From positions 75,188,014 to 75,252,013 of the forward strand of contig JASEVX010000008.1 of the NCBI GenBank assembly GCA_031761405.1: DNA of 64,000 bases, given 5' to 3'. The notes beneath the pieces were generated by a model that saw only the letters and a program-made list of their open reading frames with translations, was not told the DNA's origin and searched no databases. The stretch comes from Serripes groenlandicus (taxonomy: Eukaryota; Mollusca; Bivalvia; Cardiida; Cardiidae). Positions within the stretch are counted from its first letter, which is position 1. Each line of letters opens with the position of its first letter. Both the position numbers and the translations under genes were made by a program. Shown one piece after another: positions 44,556-55,144 of this stretch.

Positions 44556-45105
44556 CCATCGGTTAGTTTAAGAAGTGATGACTTTTCCTCCTTCCTTAAT
44601 GATTATGTTTTATAATTTTTAATCGGTTCTGTTATAGGGTAAGTGTCATTTCAAACAACAAGTTGTATCTATTCTTAGAAGCCTTGAGAAAACATCTCAC
44701 AAATCGTCAAGCCGAAAAGGAAGACGCTCGTTCAGCGATAAGAACATCTTTGTGTTTAATTGAAAACGAGCAGATGTTTTCATAGAAAACAACAAGATAT
44801 ACTCGAAAACCCTTAAAACACTTATCTTACATCGCAATCCTTTGATCAGCGCGTAATGTCACAATGAAGACTGCATTTAGGTGTTCGTAACAGCGATATC
44901 CAGACCAGCCTATGCTTTATAGCCTTTTGATCTACAAAATAATGCTATTGTATCATCCTATAGACATTTATGATATTTTTAAAGTGCCATGCTAAAGGGT
45001 ATTACCCGTAGGATGCATCTCGTGTTTGCATTATTAAATAGTTCTTGCCATAAAAGATCGATTTTGCAAGTGTCATACCTCTGATGACACTACAGACATA
45101 GTGTC
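44556..45105. other. No feature recognised
   Basis: No exon or repeat identified. Confidence 0.4.
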
Positions 45106-45295
45106 ATTTACCCTTCCAACATGCAACAAATATACCGTAAACGATTTGAAATCATCTTGCGAAAACTATGGAAACTCTCTTTATATGAAAGTTTAGTTTT
45201 AGAAGAATGTTGAAAACATTGTGGCAAGAGGAGAAATTACTCATGATGAGCAATTTCTCCTTTTGCAACAATGTTTGCAAACACTACACATTTAA
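45106..45295. mobile_element. TTAA-MITE, right end lost
   Basis: tttacccttccaacatgcaa caaat, then gtggcaagaggagaaattac and tcatgatgagcaatttctcc. The centre hairpin is intact but the outer right arm is missing. Confidence 0.65.
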
Positions 45296-45465
45296 ATATT
45301 AATGAGCAGGTCTTTGACATCACTTTCAAATATAATTACAAACAACCTTAGGGGCTAAAATTTCACTCTTTTGTCGAAAGATGCATATAAGACTAACTTA
45401 ATGTTGATGGGGACGGACTGTGTGGATGATCAAGCTCGTCTGACTCTTCACTGTACTTAGATGCA

Positions 45466-45676
45466 TTAACCCTTTCCTAGATACAATAAATCTTCAGCAG
45501 GCGAATTGAAAACATAGTGGCGAAAACCTAAAAGATCTCCATAAAAGATAGCTTAATTGTTAAATTAAGTTAAAAACATTGTGGCCAACTTGAGTAATTT
45601 CACCTATGGCCACAATGTTTTCAAAAGTCGTCAACTGCTACTGCGTCAAAATGCGACTGCATGTGGGAAAGGGTTA
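45466..45676. mobile_element. TTAA-MITE, full-length copy
   Basis: TTAA at 45466-45469 and 45673-45676; ccctttcctagatacaataa and gactgcatgtgggaaaggg. Confidence 0.85.
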
Positions 45677-45736
45677 AGACACCAAATTGGCTGACACTGC
45701 TCAAGTATTATAACGACTAGCATCCGTTTCATCAGC

Positions 45737-45964
45737 TTAAACACGTTTACCACTTACAATAAATCTGCAAACGACTTTGAAAATAATAAAAAAAAAAGGT
45801 GGAAAATCTCTTTAAACAAAACTATAATTATTATATATACTTAAAAACATTGTGGCAAATGGAAACATCTATCAATATGACCAATTTATCCTTTGGTCGC
45901 ATTGTTTTTAAAAGTCGTCTGTTGCAGATGCGTCAGAAAGCGTCTGTGTAAGGAAAGGGTTTTA
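45737..45964. mobile_element. TTAA-MITE, full-length copy
   Basis: Left TTAA at 45737; acacgtttaccacttacaat aaatctgc; right gaaagcgtctgtgtaaggaa agggt. The right TTAA is mutated (ttta). Confidence 0.8.
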
Positions 45965-46302
45965 CTGTATGCTATTTTTCATGTTTTTTTATCGGCTCCC
46001 CGTGTATACTAGTTACCAGTTATTTGATTAAAATATCACGTGGAGAAACAAAATAATTCAAAGTCTACGAAAAAACGTTTAGTTTAACTTGCTACAAATG
46101 CTGGGAAGGGTTGATATTTCAGGACACAATATGGTTACTTATCCCTCTTATGGACATGTTCGTCCCTGTGTTAACTAAACCTTTAATATGAAAAAGGCAA
46201 AGCCCCGTCACAACAAGGCGATTTGTGAGATTTTAAACGCCTTTCAAAGAATCTTTGGTATTCTTTTTTGGTAATAGTGTACATATCCCCTTGTCTGGGG
46301 CC

Positions 46303-46548
46303 GAGCCCCGGTATCTCAGTCGGTAGTGACGCAGGCTGACAATCCAGAGGTTGTGATTTCGAACCCCAGCTCTGTCAACATTCTTTAAACCATGGACAAA
46401 CTCTATGTGGAAAAGCAGCCAGTTGCTTGGGAAGACTGTTGTGTAGAGTACTGGTGTGAAAAAGCCAGGTACACATGTGTATCTGAACTGACCGCCAGAG
46501 AATTGCTGAAAACGGAATTTAAACCCCTATCAATCAACCCTTGTCTAC
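46303..46548 (+). mobile_element. SINE family A, near full-length, plus strand
   Basis: Head gagccccggtatctcagtcg gtag and B-box-like gtgatttcgaaccccagctc. Body caacattctttaaaccatgg with a short deletion; agcagccagttgcttgggaa; tail aattgctgaaaacggaattt aaacc and atcaatcaa. Confidence 0.85.
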
Positions 46549-46814
46549 AGGTAAGTAGACCATAACATTATTTGGTCAGGCTAACACAAAGAATGGCGGC
46601 GACTTTCGGACATGGTTTAGCAAGTATAACGCCAAAGCGACAACCTTTATCTTGGACTAAACCTTACAAATGCCAGGTTGTATTGGTCCTCTGTTGGGTT
46701 AACGAAAGTCAATCATGTTATTATCAATTTACTAGCCTAGTCCTGATTACATAGTCATGCACCTCGAAATGTGTACGCGTAATGTCACCCAATCTCATTA
46801 AAGTCAAAACATTG

Positions 46815-47015
46815 TGGAAGACAGTGGTGCAGAGGTAGAGCATCGGCCTCTCGTATCAAAGGTCCCTGGTTCGAGTCCCGTGATGAGCGGGTCCTGACTT
46901 TGGGATTTTTCCACACAAACGGCGCGAGTACTGGTTAAGTCTCCAGGAATCAGACATCGAGAGTGATTAATCTAAGCCAAAGGCTTGTTTCGCAATCGAT
47001 GTAAAATAAATAAGT
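46815..47015 (+). mobile_element. SINE family D (distinct tRNA head)
   Basis: gtggtgcagaggtagagcat (A box) and gtccctggttcgagtcccgt (B box), then tttttccacacaaacggcgc, gttaagtctccaggaatcag, aatctaagccaaaggctt. Single copy in the window; the tail lacks the core shared by families A-C. Confidence 0.65.
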
Positions 47016-47019
47016 TTAA

Positions 47020-47800
47020 ACTAAAATCAAAACAAACTAGTTCGATACACTTATATTGAATTTGACGACTTCGCATTAAATGCTATCTCGAAGTTAACCT
47101 ATAAATTCAAATATTAATGAGCAAGAGTTGGTTTTCTTCTGTCCAATGAAATCGCACAATAAAGCCAAACATCGTTCTATGCTATCGTAACAATCGACAA
47201 TCACCGCATCTCTATCTCGTCCACTTAGTTATCTGCCCTATTGATTTCTGAACGTCCGAAATGAAGTAAAACAGACCACGAATAAACTGTCACTTTGACA
47301 ATTGACTATGTCGTTAAAAAGGGCAACACATATTGTACCAGGGAGTCTTTTCTACGTCCCTGATTGTATCAACAAGTTAATTAAACAGTTACCATTACAA
47401 TGCAGAATTTTAAAGGTGCTGACTACCAGATTATAGATAGTTTAGTCAAAGTTTTAAAACTGTCCAACATTTGTCTTGACATATTAGGATCATACTTTTG
47501 AGATTAAATGATAGTTTTACTTTTCACTTTCCAGATCAATAAACATCTAAATATTGATCGTTTATGATTCACTTCTACTGGTTAGACATATCCAGTAAGC
47601 CAAATGTTGTACATTTTCGTTGACTTCAATTGACTGTCTTCCAACATTTACTGCCAAATAGTTTTGATTGATTACTTTGTTGTCACTATTAGTAATATTT
47701 GCAGAAGTTTCAACATTTGGCACCCTTAACACTGTACATATCTAGCTTTACATTTATAAAAGTCCATTGCCAAGGCAAAACAAGGGAAAGAAATGCTTAA
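47020..47800. other. No feature recognised
   Basis: No exon or repeat identified. Confidence 0.4.
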
Positions 47801-47802
47801 TA

Positions 47803-48065
47803 TCAGCTTAGTGATGTAGTGGTAGATTTCCGCCTCGGGTGCAGGAAGTTTCGGGTTCAATTCCCGGCCGGGTGATACCAAGTACATTAAAAATTACAGT
47901 TGTGGCTTTCCCTTCTTGTCGCTCAGGAATTTGGGGTTAGCAATCCACTTTACTCGCTGCTGTCAGGGTAAACTGACCAATAACACTGGTAACGTATCCA
48001 GGACATGTCATGATATAACCGGAAAGGTGTTGAAAGCGGCTTAAAACACCATATAAATTAACAAA
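47803..48065 (+). mobile_element. SINE family C, full-length
   Basis: A box tgatgtagtggtagatttcc; B box tttcgggttcaattcccggc; then gtgataccaagtac, tcgctcaggaatttggggtt agcaa. Tail catgatataaccggaaaggt gttgaaagcggcttaaaaca. Confidence 0.85.
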
Positions 48066-48069
48066 TAAA

Positions 48070-48449
48070 GCAAAGGAAAATGCTGCGTTTTGTAGCCACC
48101 ATTATAGATCCTGGTCATGTGGCGAGATTACGCAGGCTGACTTTACTCTTTACTGATGGCAGAACTTGACACAATTCCAGAAATCAAACAGTAAAACTGA
48201 CTGTTTTACTAACATCAGATGCTGTTGCTGACCTACGTATTGTCATCTTGAAGCAGCGTTAAATAGACGTTCTTGAAAGCTTCTGGGCCTAACAATCGAA
48301 TAGTGCAGGGTTAAATAAAAAAAAAGTTGTGCATTGATTCTTAATGTTTATTTAGATCGACACTTGTCCCAAATTCAGTGAGGTCATTGTTTAAAGAGCG
48401 CGGCTGAAGAAGAAAGAATGTGACTTGTCTTGATTGTTTTCTCACTTTC
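48070..48449. other. No feature recognised
   Basis: gcaggctgactttactcttt actg (about 48140) faintly resembles 51210 and 59708; otherwise nothing. Confidence 0.35.
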
Positions 48450-48560
48450 CTACTTTCAAAAGCATTTGCTGAAGACGACTTTTGAAAACATTGTGACAAT
48501 AAGAGAATTTATTCATAATGAGCTTTTTTGGCTTTTGAAACATCTCATCTCTATTTTATA
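48450..48560. mobile_element. TTAA-MITE, decayed
   Basis: gctgaagacgacttttgaaa acattgtgacaataagagaa. Ends not recognisable. Confidence 0.45.
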
Positions 48561-49261
48561 AAAACACTTTCATTTATACACGAGTTTTCATATTTTACTT
48601 ATCTGTAATTCTAAGTCGCTGCTCCAGTTCTGTTGTATATGGTAAATGCGCCAGTATAAATGGCCAACATTGGAAAGGAAAGAGTGTTGTCTTGTAAGTC
48701 GCCCATCATTTGTTTTGTTATGCACGACGCAGTCACTGTATATCAGTCCTGTGTTTGCGAATAGCAAACAAAAAATCGATCAATTTACAGGACCACTGAA
48801 ATGAATCGATACATTTCTTCGAAGTATTGACCTGTTGAATTGAAAGCTGAATATAAACTATATGCATTCATGTTATATAGTTATATTTAATGTTAACTGC
48901 GTTCTTCCTCTATACTTAAGTATTCATTCCCAGATTGGCTTAGATCGAAACTTGTTGCAAATTTGATGCGGTCGGCTTTTATAAATCACGTATAAAATTG
49001 AAAGCATGTGACTGACTTCTTTGTCGCCTCATAACTCGAGGGGCTATCTATGTGTCTGCCTTTAATGTCAAACCCCTAATGGGGATCTAGACATGTGCGC
49101 GTCAAGCTACAAGAATGTTTGTAAGAGTTGCGAAAAAGAGATAAAGAAAGCTAATAGAAACAAAAGTTAAAATAAAAAGGTGCAGGTTATGTTAAAAGTA
49201 AAATAAATCTGAATTTGTAGTAATTATGTGGTGGCAGTTATTAATTTGTACAAGGATAGCT
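48561..49261. other. No feature recognised
   Basis: No exon or repeat identified. Confidence 0.4.
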
Positions 49262-49475
49262 TTTTACTTTCCCACTCGCAGACAAATTTAGACGCTTATC
49301 CAACCGGCAACTTTGGAAAACATTGTGACAAGAGGGGAAGTTATTTATAATGAGTAATTTTGTTCCTTTTGCCATACTGTTTCACTCCCTTTCCAATGAT
49401 ATTACTTACATTTATAGAAAGGTTCCATAGTTGTACTGATGTGTTTTAAAGCCATCTACTGCAGATTCGTTGTAA
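49262..49475. mobile_element. TTAA-MITE, diverged copy
   Basis: actttcccactcgcagacaa, gaaaacattgtgacaagagg, gccatctactgcagattcgt. Both arms are present but outer ends are lost. Confidence 0.65.
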
Positions 49476-49701
49476 GTGCCAATGCGTCACTATAATTTGA
49501 CGGTCAATTTAAAGGAAAGCAGACCTCGCTATAACTCTAGGTCGAAAAGAATCGATAAATTACTTCGAGGTATCGACTTATTCGAGTGATCGATGATATA
49601 TATAGTAAATTCATAATACATTTCTACCGAAGTGTTCATTCGTAGATTGGTTTAGATACATGTATACACTTGTCGCAAATTCCGTGAGGCAAGGGCTAGT
49701 A

Positions 49702-49962
49702 TGAGCTGTTCCACGAGAAAACCAACAAAGTGGAAACTGCGTAAAATATCGACCCGGATCAGCCTAAGCATGCTGTGCAGGCTAACTCGGGCAGACACTT
49801 TTCGCATCATATGGATTTTCTCTTTCAGGAATCATTACTCTATATAGTTATTACCCTGAGACGGAAAGAGTCGGCCCGGATTAGCCTGCGTGGACTGTGC
49901 AGGCTGATCTAGGTCAATACATTACGCAGAGTCCATAATGTTGGTTTTCTCATGAAACGGAT
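49702..49962. mobile_element. GAGC-ended MITE, copy 3
   Basis: gagctgttccacgagaaaac and gttggttttctcatgaaacg; inner cggatcagcctaagcatgct and ggattagcctgcgtggactg; centre ttcaggaatcattactctat. About 260 bp. Confidence 0.88.
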
Positions 49963-50026
49963 AATATATTCAAGTGGAAAAACATGTTGTTTCTAAGTGG
50001 CCTCTTGTCTGGACCGTCATAAACAT

Positions 50027-50273
50027 TTCCTGTTCGCAGACGCATTTTGACTCACCTGCAGCAGACGACTTTTTAAAACATTCTCACAAAAAAGAGGAAT
50101 TACTCTTTATAAGCAATAACCATTTTGCCTCAATCATTTCATCTCTATTCAATAATTAACATTTCATTTGTAGAGATTTAAATTGAATGTTTTAAAAGTC
50201 GATCGCTATATCAAACTGAATGTTTTAAAAGTCGTCCGCTATATACTATTTGTTGTATGTGGGAAATGGTTAA
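50027..50273. mobile_element. TTAA-MITE, full-length with a short internal duplication
   Basis: Right TTAA at 50270-50273. Left cctgcagcagacgacttttt. aactgaatgttttaaaagtc and aattgaatgttttaaaagtc show a duplicated right-arm piece (about 50183 and 50216). Confidence 0.75.
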
Positions 50274-50344
50274 AACCATAGATGTGAAGTATCCAGTAAA
50301 TGACACTTTTGAAAACATCATCCAGTATTGTTTGATTTATAGGA

Positions 50345-50488
50345 ATGAGCCTAGCCCGGGTAGCTCAGTGTATCTAGGGTTGTGAGTTCGAACCCAAGCT
50401 CGGCCAACATTCTTTCCGACGTTTGACAAAAGTCACTGTGACAAGCGTCATTCGTATTCTTCCAATGGGTTTACAGTCTATGTGGAAA
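50345..50488 (+). mobile_element. SINE family A, 3'-truncated
   Basis: gagcctagcccgggtagctc agtg, B box ttgtgagttcgaacccaagc, then caacattctttccgacgttt gacaaaagtcactgtgacaa gcg and acagtctatgtggaaaagtg, where it stops. The lectin pseudogene begins right after. A missing 3' end is unusual for SINEs and suggests a deletion joining the two. Confidence 0.75.
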
Positions 50489-50926
50489 AGTGAAGGTTTC
50501 GATGTTCTCCAGAGTGTGAATGGGGGACAATTGTCCAATAGGTTGTAACAAAACGGAAAACGGGCTATGTTTTCTGTTTCACAAAAGTGAAACGAAATGG
50601 GCTGCAACTGACGAATTGTGTTGTGATAAAGGGGCGTCCCGGTTGATGTTAGTAGTAAATTGAAAAATGATGATCTTCTAAGCTTTGCCTCTAAGAACTG
50701 CAAATCATGTATATGTTTTTGGATTGATGGGCGTCGAAAAGATGTGAATTCGCCATGGAAATACAGCTACATGCATACTGGATGACCCTGTTGCTATAGT
50801 AACTGGTATTCTGGTGAATCTGAAAACTCTGGCTTGCAATTGTACGTTCTTTTGCATTTGTCAAATGGAAACTTATATGATACATCTGATAGACCTTTGT
50901 CTTTTGTCTGCGAATACATTAAATAG
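50489..50926 (+). pseudogene. C-type lectin-like domain, broken
   Basis: Recognisable from 50532 as CPIGCN...CFLFHKSETKWAATDELC. A one-base frame change follows near 50650-50665. The frame then continues LKNDDLLSFASKNC, CFWIDGRRKDVNSPWKY, an in-frame TGA at 50783-50785, SNWYSGESENSGLQLYV, then FVCEYIK and a TAG at 50924-50926. The order matches a long-form C-type lectin domain: WIDG block, a NW-x-GE region before the second half, and a terminal FVCEY. The stop falls in the loop that would carry the sugar-specificity triplet. The normal Glu-Pro/Gln-Pro motif is not seen. No signal peptide or upstream exon was found. It abuts a truncated SINE. A sequencing error could explain one lesion but hardly both. 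Confidence 0.8.
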
Positions 50927-50929
50927 TAA

Positions 50930-51327
50930 AGACAAGCCATTGTGAACTTAGTTTCTGTTCAAAAATGAATTGCAATTTCTCTTTAAATGTTATATTCGTA
51001 AAGAATTTAGAATAATGGAAGCTAAAGCACTTTGGAATATTTCCATTAAGTATGTTATATTTTTCGGCGGACATGAAATGAGCGCGTCCTTTGAAAAATG
51101 TACAAGATGTTTTTTGAAAACAGTGCAGATCGAGCTATTTTGACATATTACCTACACAAGCATGTTAGAAGATTCTGTCAACTTGCATAGATTCTTATTC
51201 TGTACAGGCTGATCTGAACCTTCACTGTTTATCAATGCCAATGTCCACCTTCGTATGAGGTCGTTGGCGACCGGTATTGTTCGCATGCTTGTCTAATGTA
51301 AACAAATACCGACCTCGCCGAGTATCA
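50930..51327. other. No gene recognised
   Basis: gtacaggctgatctgaacct tcactgttta (51206-51235) resembles the core of the 60-bp minisatellite (ctgatctggaccatcactgg), so a related dispersed sequence may be the array's source. Weak. Confidence 0.3.
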
Positions 51328-51346
51328 GGGGGTGGGGGGGGGGGGG
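51328..51346 (+). repeat. G-run
   Basis: Five G, one T, then 13 G. Potential G-quadruplex or slippage site; assembly length is uncertain. Confidence 0.9.
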
Positions 51347-51376
51347 TTGCATTTTTTAAACCTTAATCAATTAATA

Positions 51377-51560
51377 CTAACCCTTTCCAAAATAAGACCA
51401 ACGTGTATCATTTAAAACAGCTCGGCAAAAATAAGGAAAACATATATATAAATTAACGAAAAGAGTTGAAAAGAGTGTGGTAATAGGATTAATTGCTCAT
51501 TATGAACAATTTCTCATTTTTGCCTCAATATTTGTAAAGACCTTCCTCTTTAATTGCTTC
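51377..51560. mobile_element. TTAA-MITE, decayed
   Basis: taaccctttccaaaataaga, then attgctcattatgaacaatt tctc (centre hairpin). Right arm degraded. Confidence 0.55.
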
Positions 51561-51840
51561 AAAAATGCGTGTGCAAATGATCACGTTTTAATGGCATAAG
51601 ACATAATTTCATATCCGTAATAAACCTCAATAATACTTGAGTCTGTCCCTGAAAAAAAAATGTATAATTTTGTGTGTGTGCTCTATGTAGATTCAGATCA
51701 TCCTCATCTTCGCAAGCCATGGGTGATTTGTCCATTTCTTTAACATAATACTTATGGAAATGGTAATATACGAAGCAGCCTTGACCACCGAAGTAAGATC
51801 ACACCGGACATCTGCTCCGTCTTATCAGTATCTACACGAG

Positions 51841-52070
51841 TTAACCCTTTCCCACAGATAGACAGTTTCAGTCGCCTCTGCAACAGACGACGTTTAAAAA
51901 CATTGTGGCAAAGGTGAATTGCTCTTAATGAGTAATTTCAACATTTTCAACAATTCTTTCAACTCTATTTTTAAATAATTGAAGTGTCATTAATGGATAT
52001 CTTTCATATTGTTGATAAGATGTTTTCAAAGTCGTCTGCTACATATTTGTTGTGTGTGGAAAAAGGTTAA
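51841..52070. mobile_element. TTAA-MITE, full-length copy (230 bp)
   Basis: TTAA at 51841-51844 and 52067-52070; ccctttcccacagatagaca and gttgtgtgtggaaaaagg; arms gcaacagacgacgttt / gtcgtctgctac. Confidence 0.87.
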
Positions 52071-52094
52071 TAGGAGTTTCTAACAAGCTTATTT

Positions 52095-52999
52095 AAGTAA
52101 TATGTTGATCAATGTGTATCTTGATCAAAGTATACAGAGTATACAGGGCTGACCTGTAATATGTTGAGTAATATTTGAGCAATGTGTATTTTGATCAAAG
52201 TATACCGTTGTATACAGGGCTGACCTTTAATAAGTTGAGTAATATGTTCATCAATGTGTATCTTGATGGAAGTATACAGAGTGTACAGGGCTGACCTGTA
52301 ATATGTTGAGTAATATTTGAGCAATGTGTATTTTGATCAAATTATACCGAGTATACAGAGCTGACCTGTAATATGTTAAGTTATATGTGAGCAATGTGTA
52401 TCTTGATCAAAGTATACAGAGTATACAGGACTGACCTGTAATATGTTGAGTAATATGTGGGCAATCTGTATCTTGATGAAAGTATACAGAGTATACAGAG
52501 CTGACCTGTAATATGTTGAGTAATATGTGATCAATGTGTATCTTGATCAAAGTATACAGAGTATACAGGGCTGACCTGTAATATGTTGAGTAATATTTGA
52601 GCAATGTGTATTTTGATCAAAGTATACCGTTGTATACAGGGCTGACCTTTAATAAGTTGAGTAATATGTTCATCAATGTGTATCTTGATGGAAGTATACA
52701 GAGTGTACAGGGCTGACCTGTAATATGTTGAGTAATATTTGAGCAATGTGTATTTTGATCAAATTATACCGAGTATACAGAGCTGACCTGTAATATGTTA
52801 AGTTATATGTGAGCAATGTGTATCTTGATCAAAGTATACAGAGTATACAGGACTGACCTGTAATATGTTGAGTAATATGTGGGCAATCTGTATCTTGATG
52901 AAAGTATACAGAGTATACAGAGCTGACCTGTAATATGTTGAGTAATATGTGAGCAATGTGTATCTTGATCAAAGTATACCGAGTATACAGGGCTGACCT
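52095..52999. repeat. 70-bp tandem repeat, about 13 units, 422-bp higher-order copy
   Basis: ctgacctgtaatatgttgag recurs 70-71 bp apart (52148, 52219, 52290, 52360, 52430, 52500, 52570). Units 1-6 recur as units 7-12 with offset 422 bp; 52109-52324 and 52531-52746 translate identically. The last unit runs into ctgacctggatctacactag. Confidence 0.95.
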
Positions 53000-53084
53000 G
53001 GATCTACACTAGTCACAACGATATACGTGTCCCTTTTTGCACGGTGGTGCTCGTTTGTCAAACCATAGGAATCCACCGTGGTCG

Positions 53085-53175
53085 AGTGATTAGTGTCGGG
53101 GGATTTGGAACCGTGCGTCCCGGGTTCAATCCCCATACAGTCCCGTCGCTAGGTCATGGTGGAGTACCATTTGAC
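53085..53175 (+). mobile_element. SINE family B head
   Basis: gaatccaccgtggtcgagtg attagtgtcggg, B box cgtcccgggttcaatcccca, then ggtcatggtggagtaccatt. The 3' part is not recognisable. Confidence 0.7.
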
Positions 53176-53639
53176 AAACTTTTGTCAAATCAGAATAAAT
53201 CAAAGTACTAAAAGTACTGAAAATAGATTTGTGATCGGTTAAGAGCAGATACAGAAGTGCATATATAAATATTTATCTAAAACAAAGCCCCACCATGACA
53301 GACAAGTAATGATGCATCAGGCCAGAATAAAATATCATTAATCATAAATTCGTGTTGGTATTGTGAAATTAATTGAACCGAACTCCGAATATATCATTCG
53401 GTCCACATAATACTTTTTTATTTATCATATTACCCAAAAGCTCTACAGAAATCCCAGCAGGTACATTCATAACAGAACATTGTCATTCTATTTATTTACT
53501 ATACTGAACCAAATGATGCATTTAGAATAAGGCACTCTATTAATAGCGTGGCCCTGATTCGATCACCTGAGTGATAGCTATGTAGTATATGTGTAACTAC
53601 TAATATTAGAGATATTTATTCAACTGCTAGGAGTGGACA
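53176..53639. other. No feature recognised
   Basis: No exon or repeat identified. Confidence 0.4.
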
Positions 53640-54760
53640 CGGTAAATGAGGATCAGTCCCGTGCATTCTGATGCAGCATGGCAGCTATCTTTTCAAACCA
53701 ATAAATATGACTTGAACAAATTACAAATTACAAATGTTTCCTGAAATCAGACAAAAACTTGAAAGGAAAAGGAACTATTAAGTGTTGTTATTTCGCACCT
53801 TTTCTGATGCCATCTGGCTGCCATATTTTTCAACTAATTAATACAGCTTATGCAAATCTTGTAGAGGGTCAAACAAGGAGCATTTGTACTAAATGATCTT
53901 GGAATCTGACAAGCGGAGAAGAATTGTTACAAATTATGCATTTTGCTCCCTTCCTTCTGCCATAGCAACAAAAGTAGTGTTTATAATTTATATCTTTAAA
54001 CAAATTTGAAAAAGGACCACCAAAGGAGTTTTATTAAAAAATTCTCAGTGGATTAGGATGAGATATCATTTGAAGCTAAAAGTTCAATTTACCCCTTTTC
54101 TGATGCCTCCTTGTAACTATGTCGTCGAACAAGTCAATGTGGCTTAACTTATTATGAAGAGGGTCACCGAGGGAAAATATAAGACAAGCACATTCATAAG
54201 AATAGAGTTTTAGAATGTTGTCATTTTGCCGTTTTCTGATGCCGCGTCGCTGATATGGCTTGAATAATTTTCGTAGAGAGTCTTTGAAGGAACATTTCTA
54301 CTAAATAACTGAAATCGGACATGATTGTTTTAATATTTGGCATTTTACTCCTTTTCTCAGATGCCGCGCAACCAAGAGTTTAAACATATCTTTGAACATA
54401 ATTAAGAAAAGGACCGCCAAAAGAATATTCCTTGATTGTGTGTCCAGTGGATAAGGATGAGATGTTATGTGACGCTAAACGTTCAATTTCCCCCTGTTTA
54501 GATGCAACCTGGTTTCTACGACTTTCAACCAATCAATAAGACTTAAAACATGTAGTTGGTCACTGAATAAACAGTTCTGCTAAATAATCTTGAAATCAAA
54601 CAAGTACTTTCATAAGAATGTAGTTTTAAAAAATTGCCACTTTTGCCCCTTTTCTTATACCGCCTGATTTCCTTGTTTAACAACCAATCAATATAGTTAT
54701 ATTTGTAGAGAGTTATCCAATGATAACATTAAACCATATTATATTGGTATCAAAGAAGCA
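53640..54760. repeat. Very degenerate repeat, about 140-150 bp, 6-8 copies
   Basis: The motif ccccttttctgatgcc or a variant recurs at about 53807, 53945, 54095, 54223, 54350, 54491 and 54647. It is preceded by tcagtggattaggatgagat or gaccaccaaaggag-type blocks in several copies. Too diverged for exact unit borders. Confidence 0.55.
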
Positions 54761-54840
54761 TATTCTGAATAGAATATTTGCTTATTCAGAGTAAAATATT
54801 TGCTAATTAAGAGTAGAATATTTCTAGAAAATGGACAAAT

Positions 54841-55033
54841 TTAACCCTTTATGATGCCGCAGCAAATTCTTTACAGAACCGCGCAATCGCAAAATAGAGT
54901 TGAAACATTGTGGCAAAATGAGACATTGCTCTTAAAGAGCAATTTCTCCTTTTTTCCCAAATGTTTTCAAGGGTTGTCTGCTACACAGGCGTTAGAAAGC
55001 GTCAGAAAGCGTCCACATGTGGGAAAGGGTTAA
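54841..55033. mobile_element. TTAA-MITE, full-length, left arm shortened
   Basis: TTAA at 54841-54844 and 55030-55033. Centre attgctcttaaagagcaatt is a perfect 20-bp palindrome. Right gcgtccacatgtgggaaagg with the caggcgttagaaagcgtcag piece. Confidence 0.85.
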
Positions 55034-55144
55034 TTTCAGGTCAACTTTAAGTTTATTTCAACACCCTCAACATGAGTGTTTTTGGACTAAACAGACCGTT
55101 ATCATTTCAACGAAAGCGTAAATTTTAAAGTGTGAGAGCGGTCC

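Noticed and set aside
43901..44559. Cys/Val/Leu/Ser-rich frames of 118-150 codons
   Set aside because: Low-complexity (GA)n/(GACA)n microsatellite.
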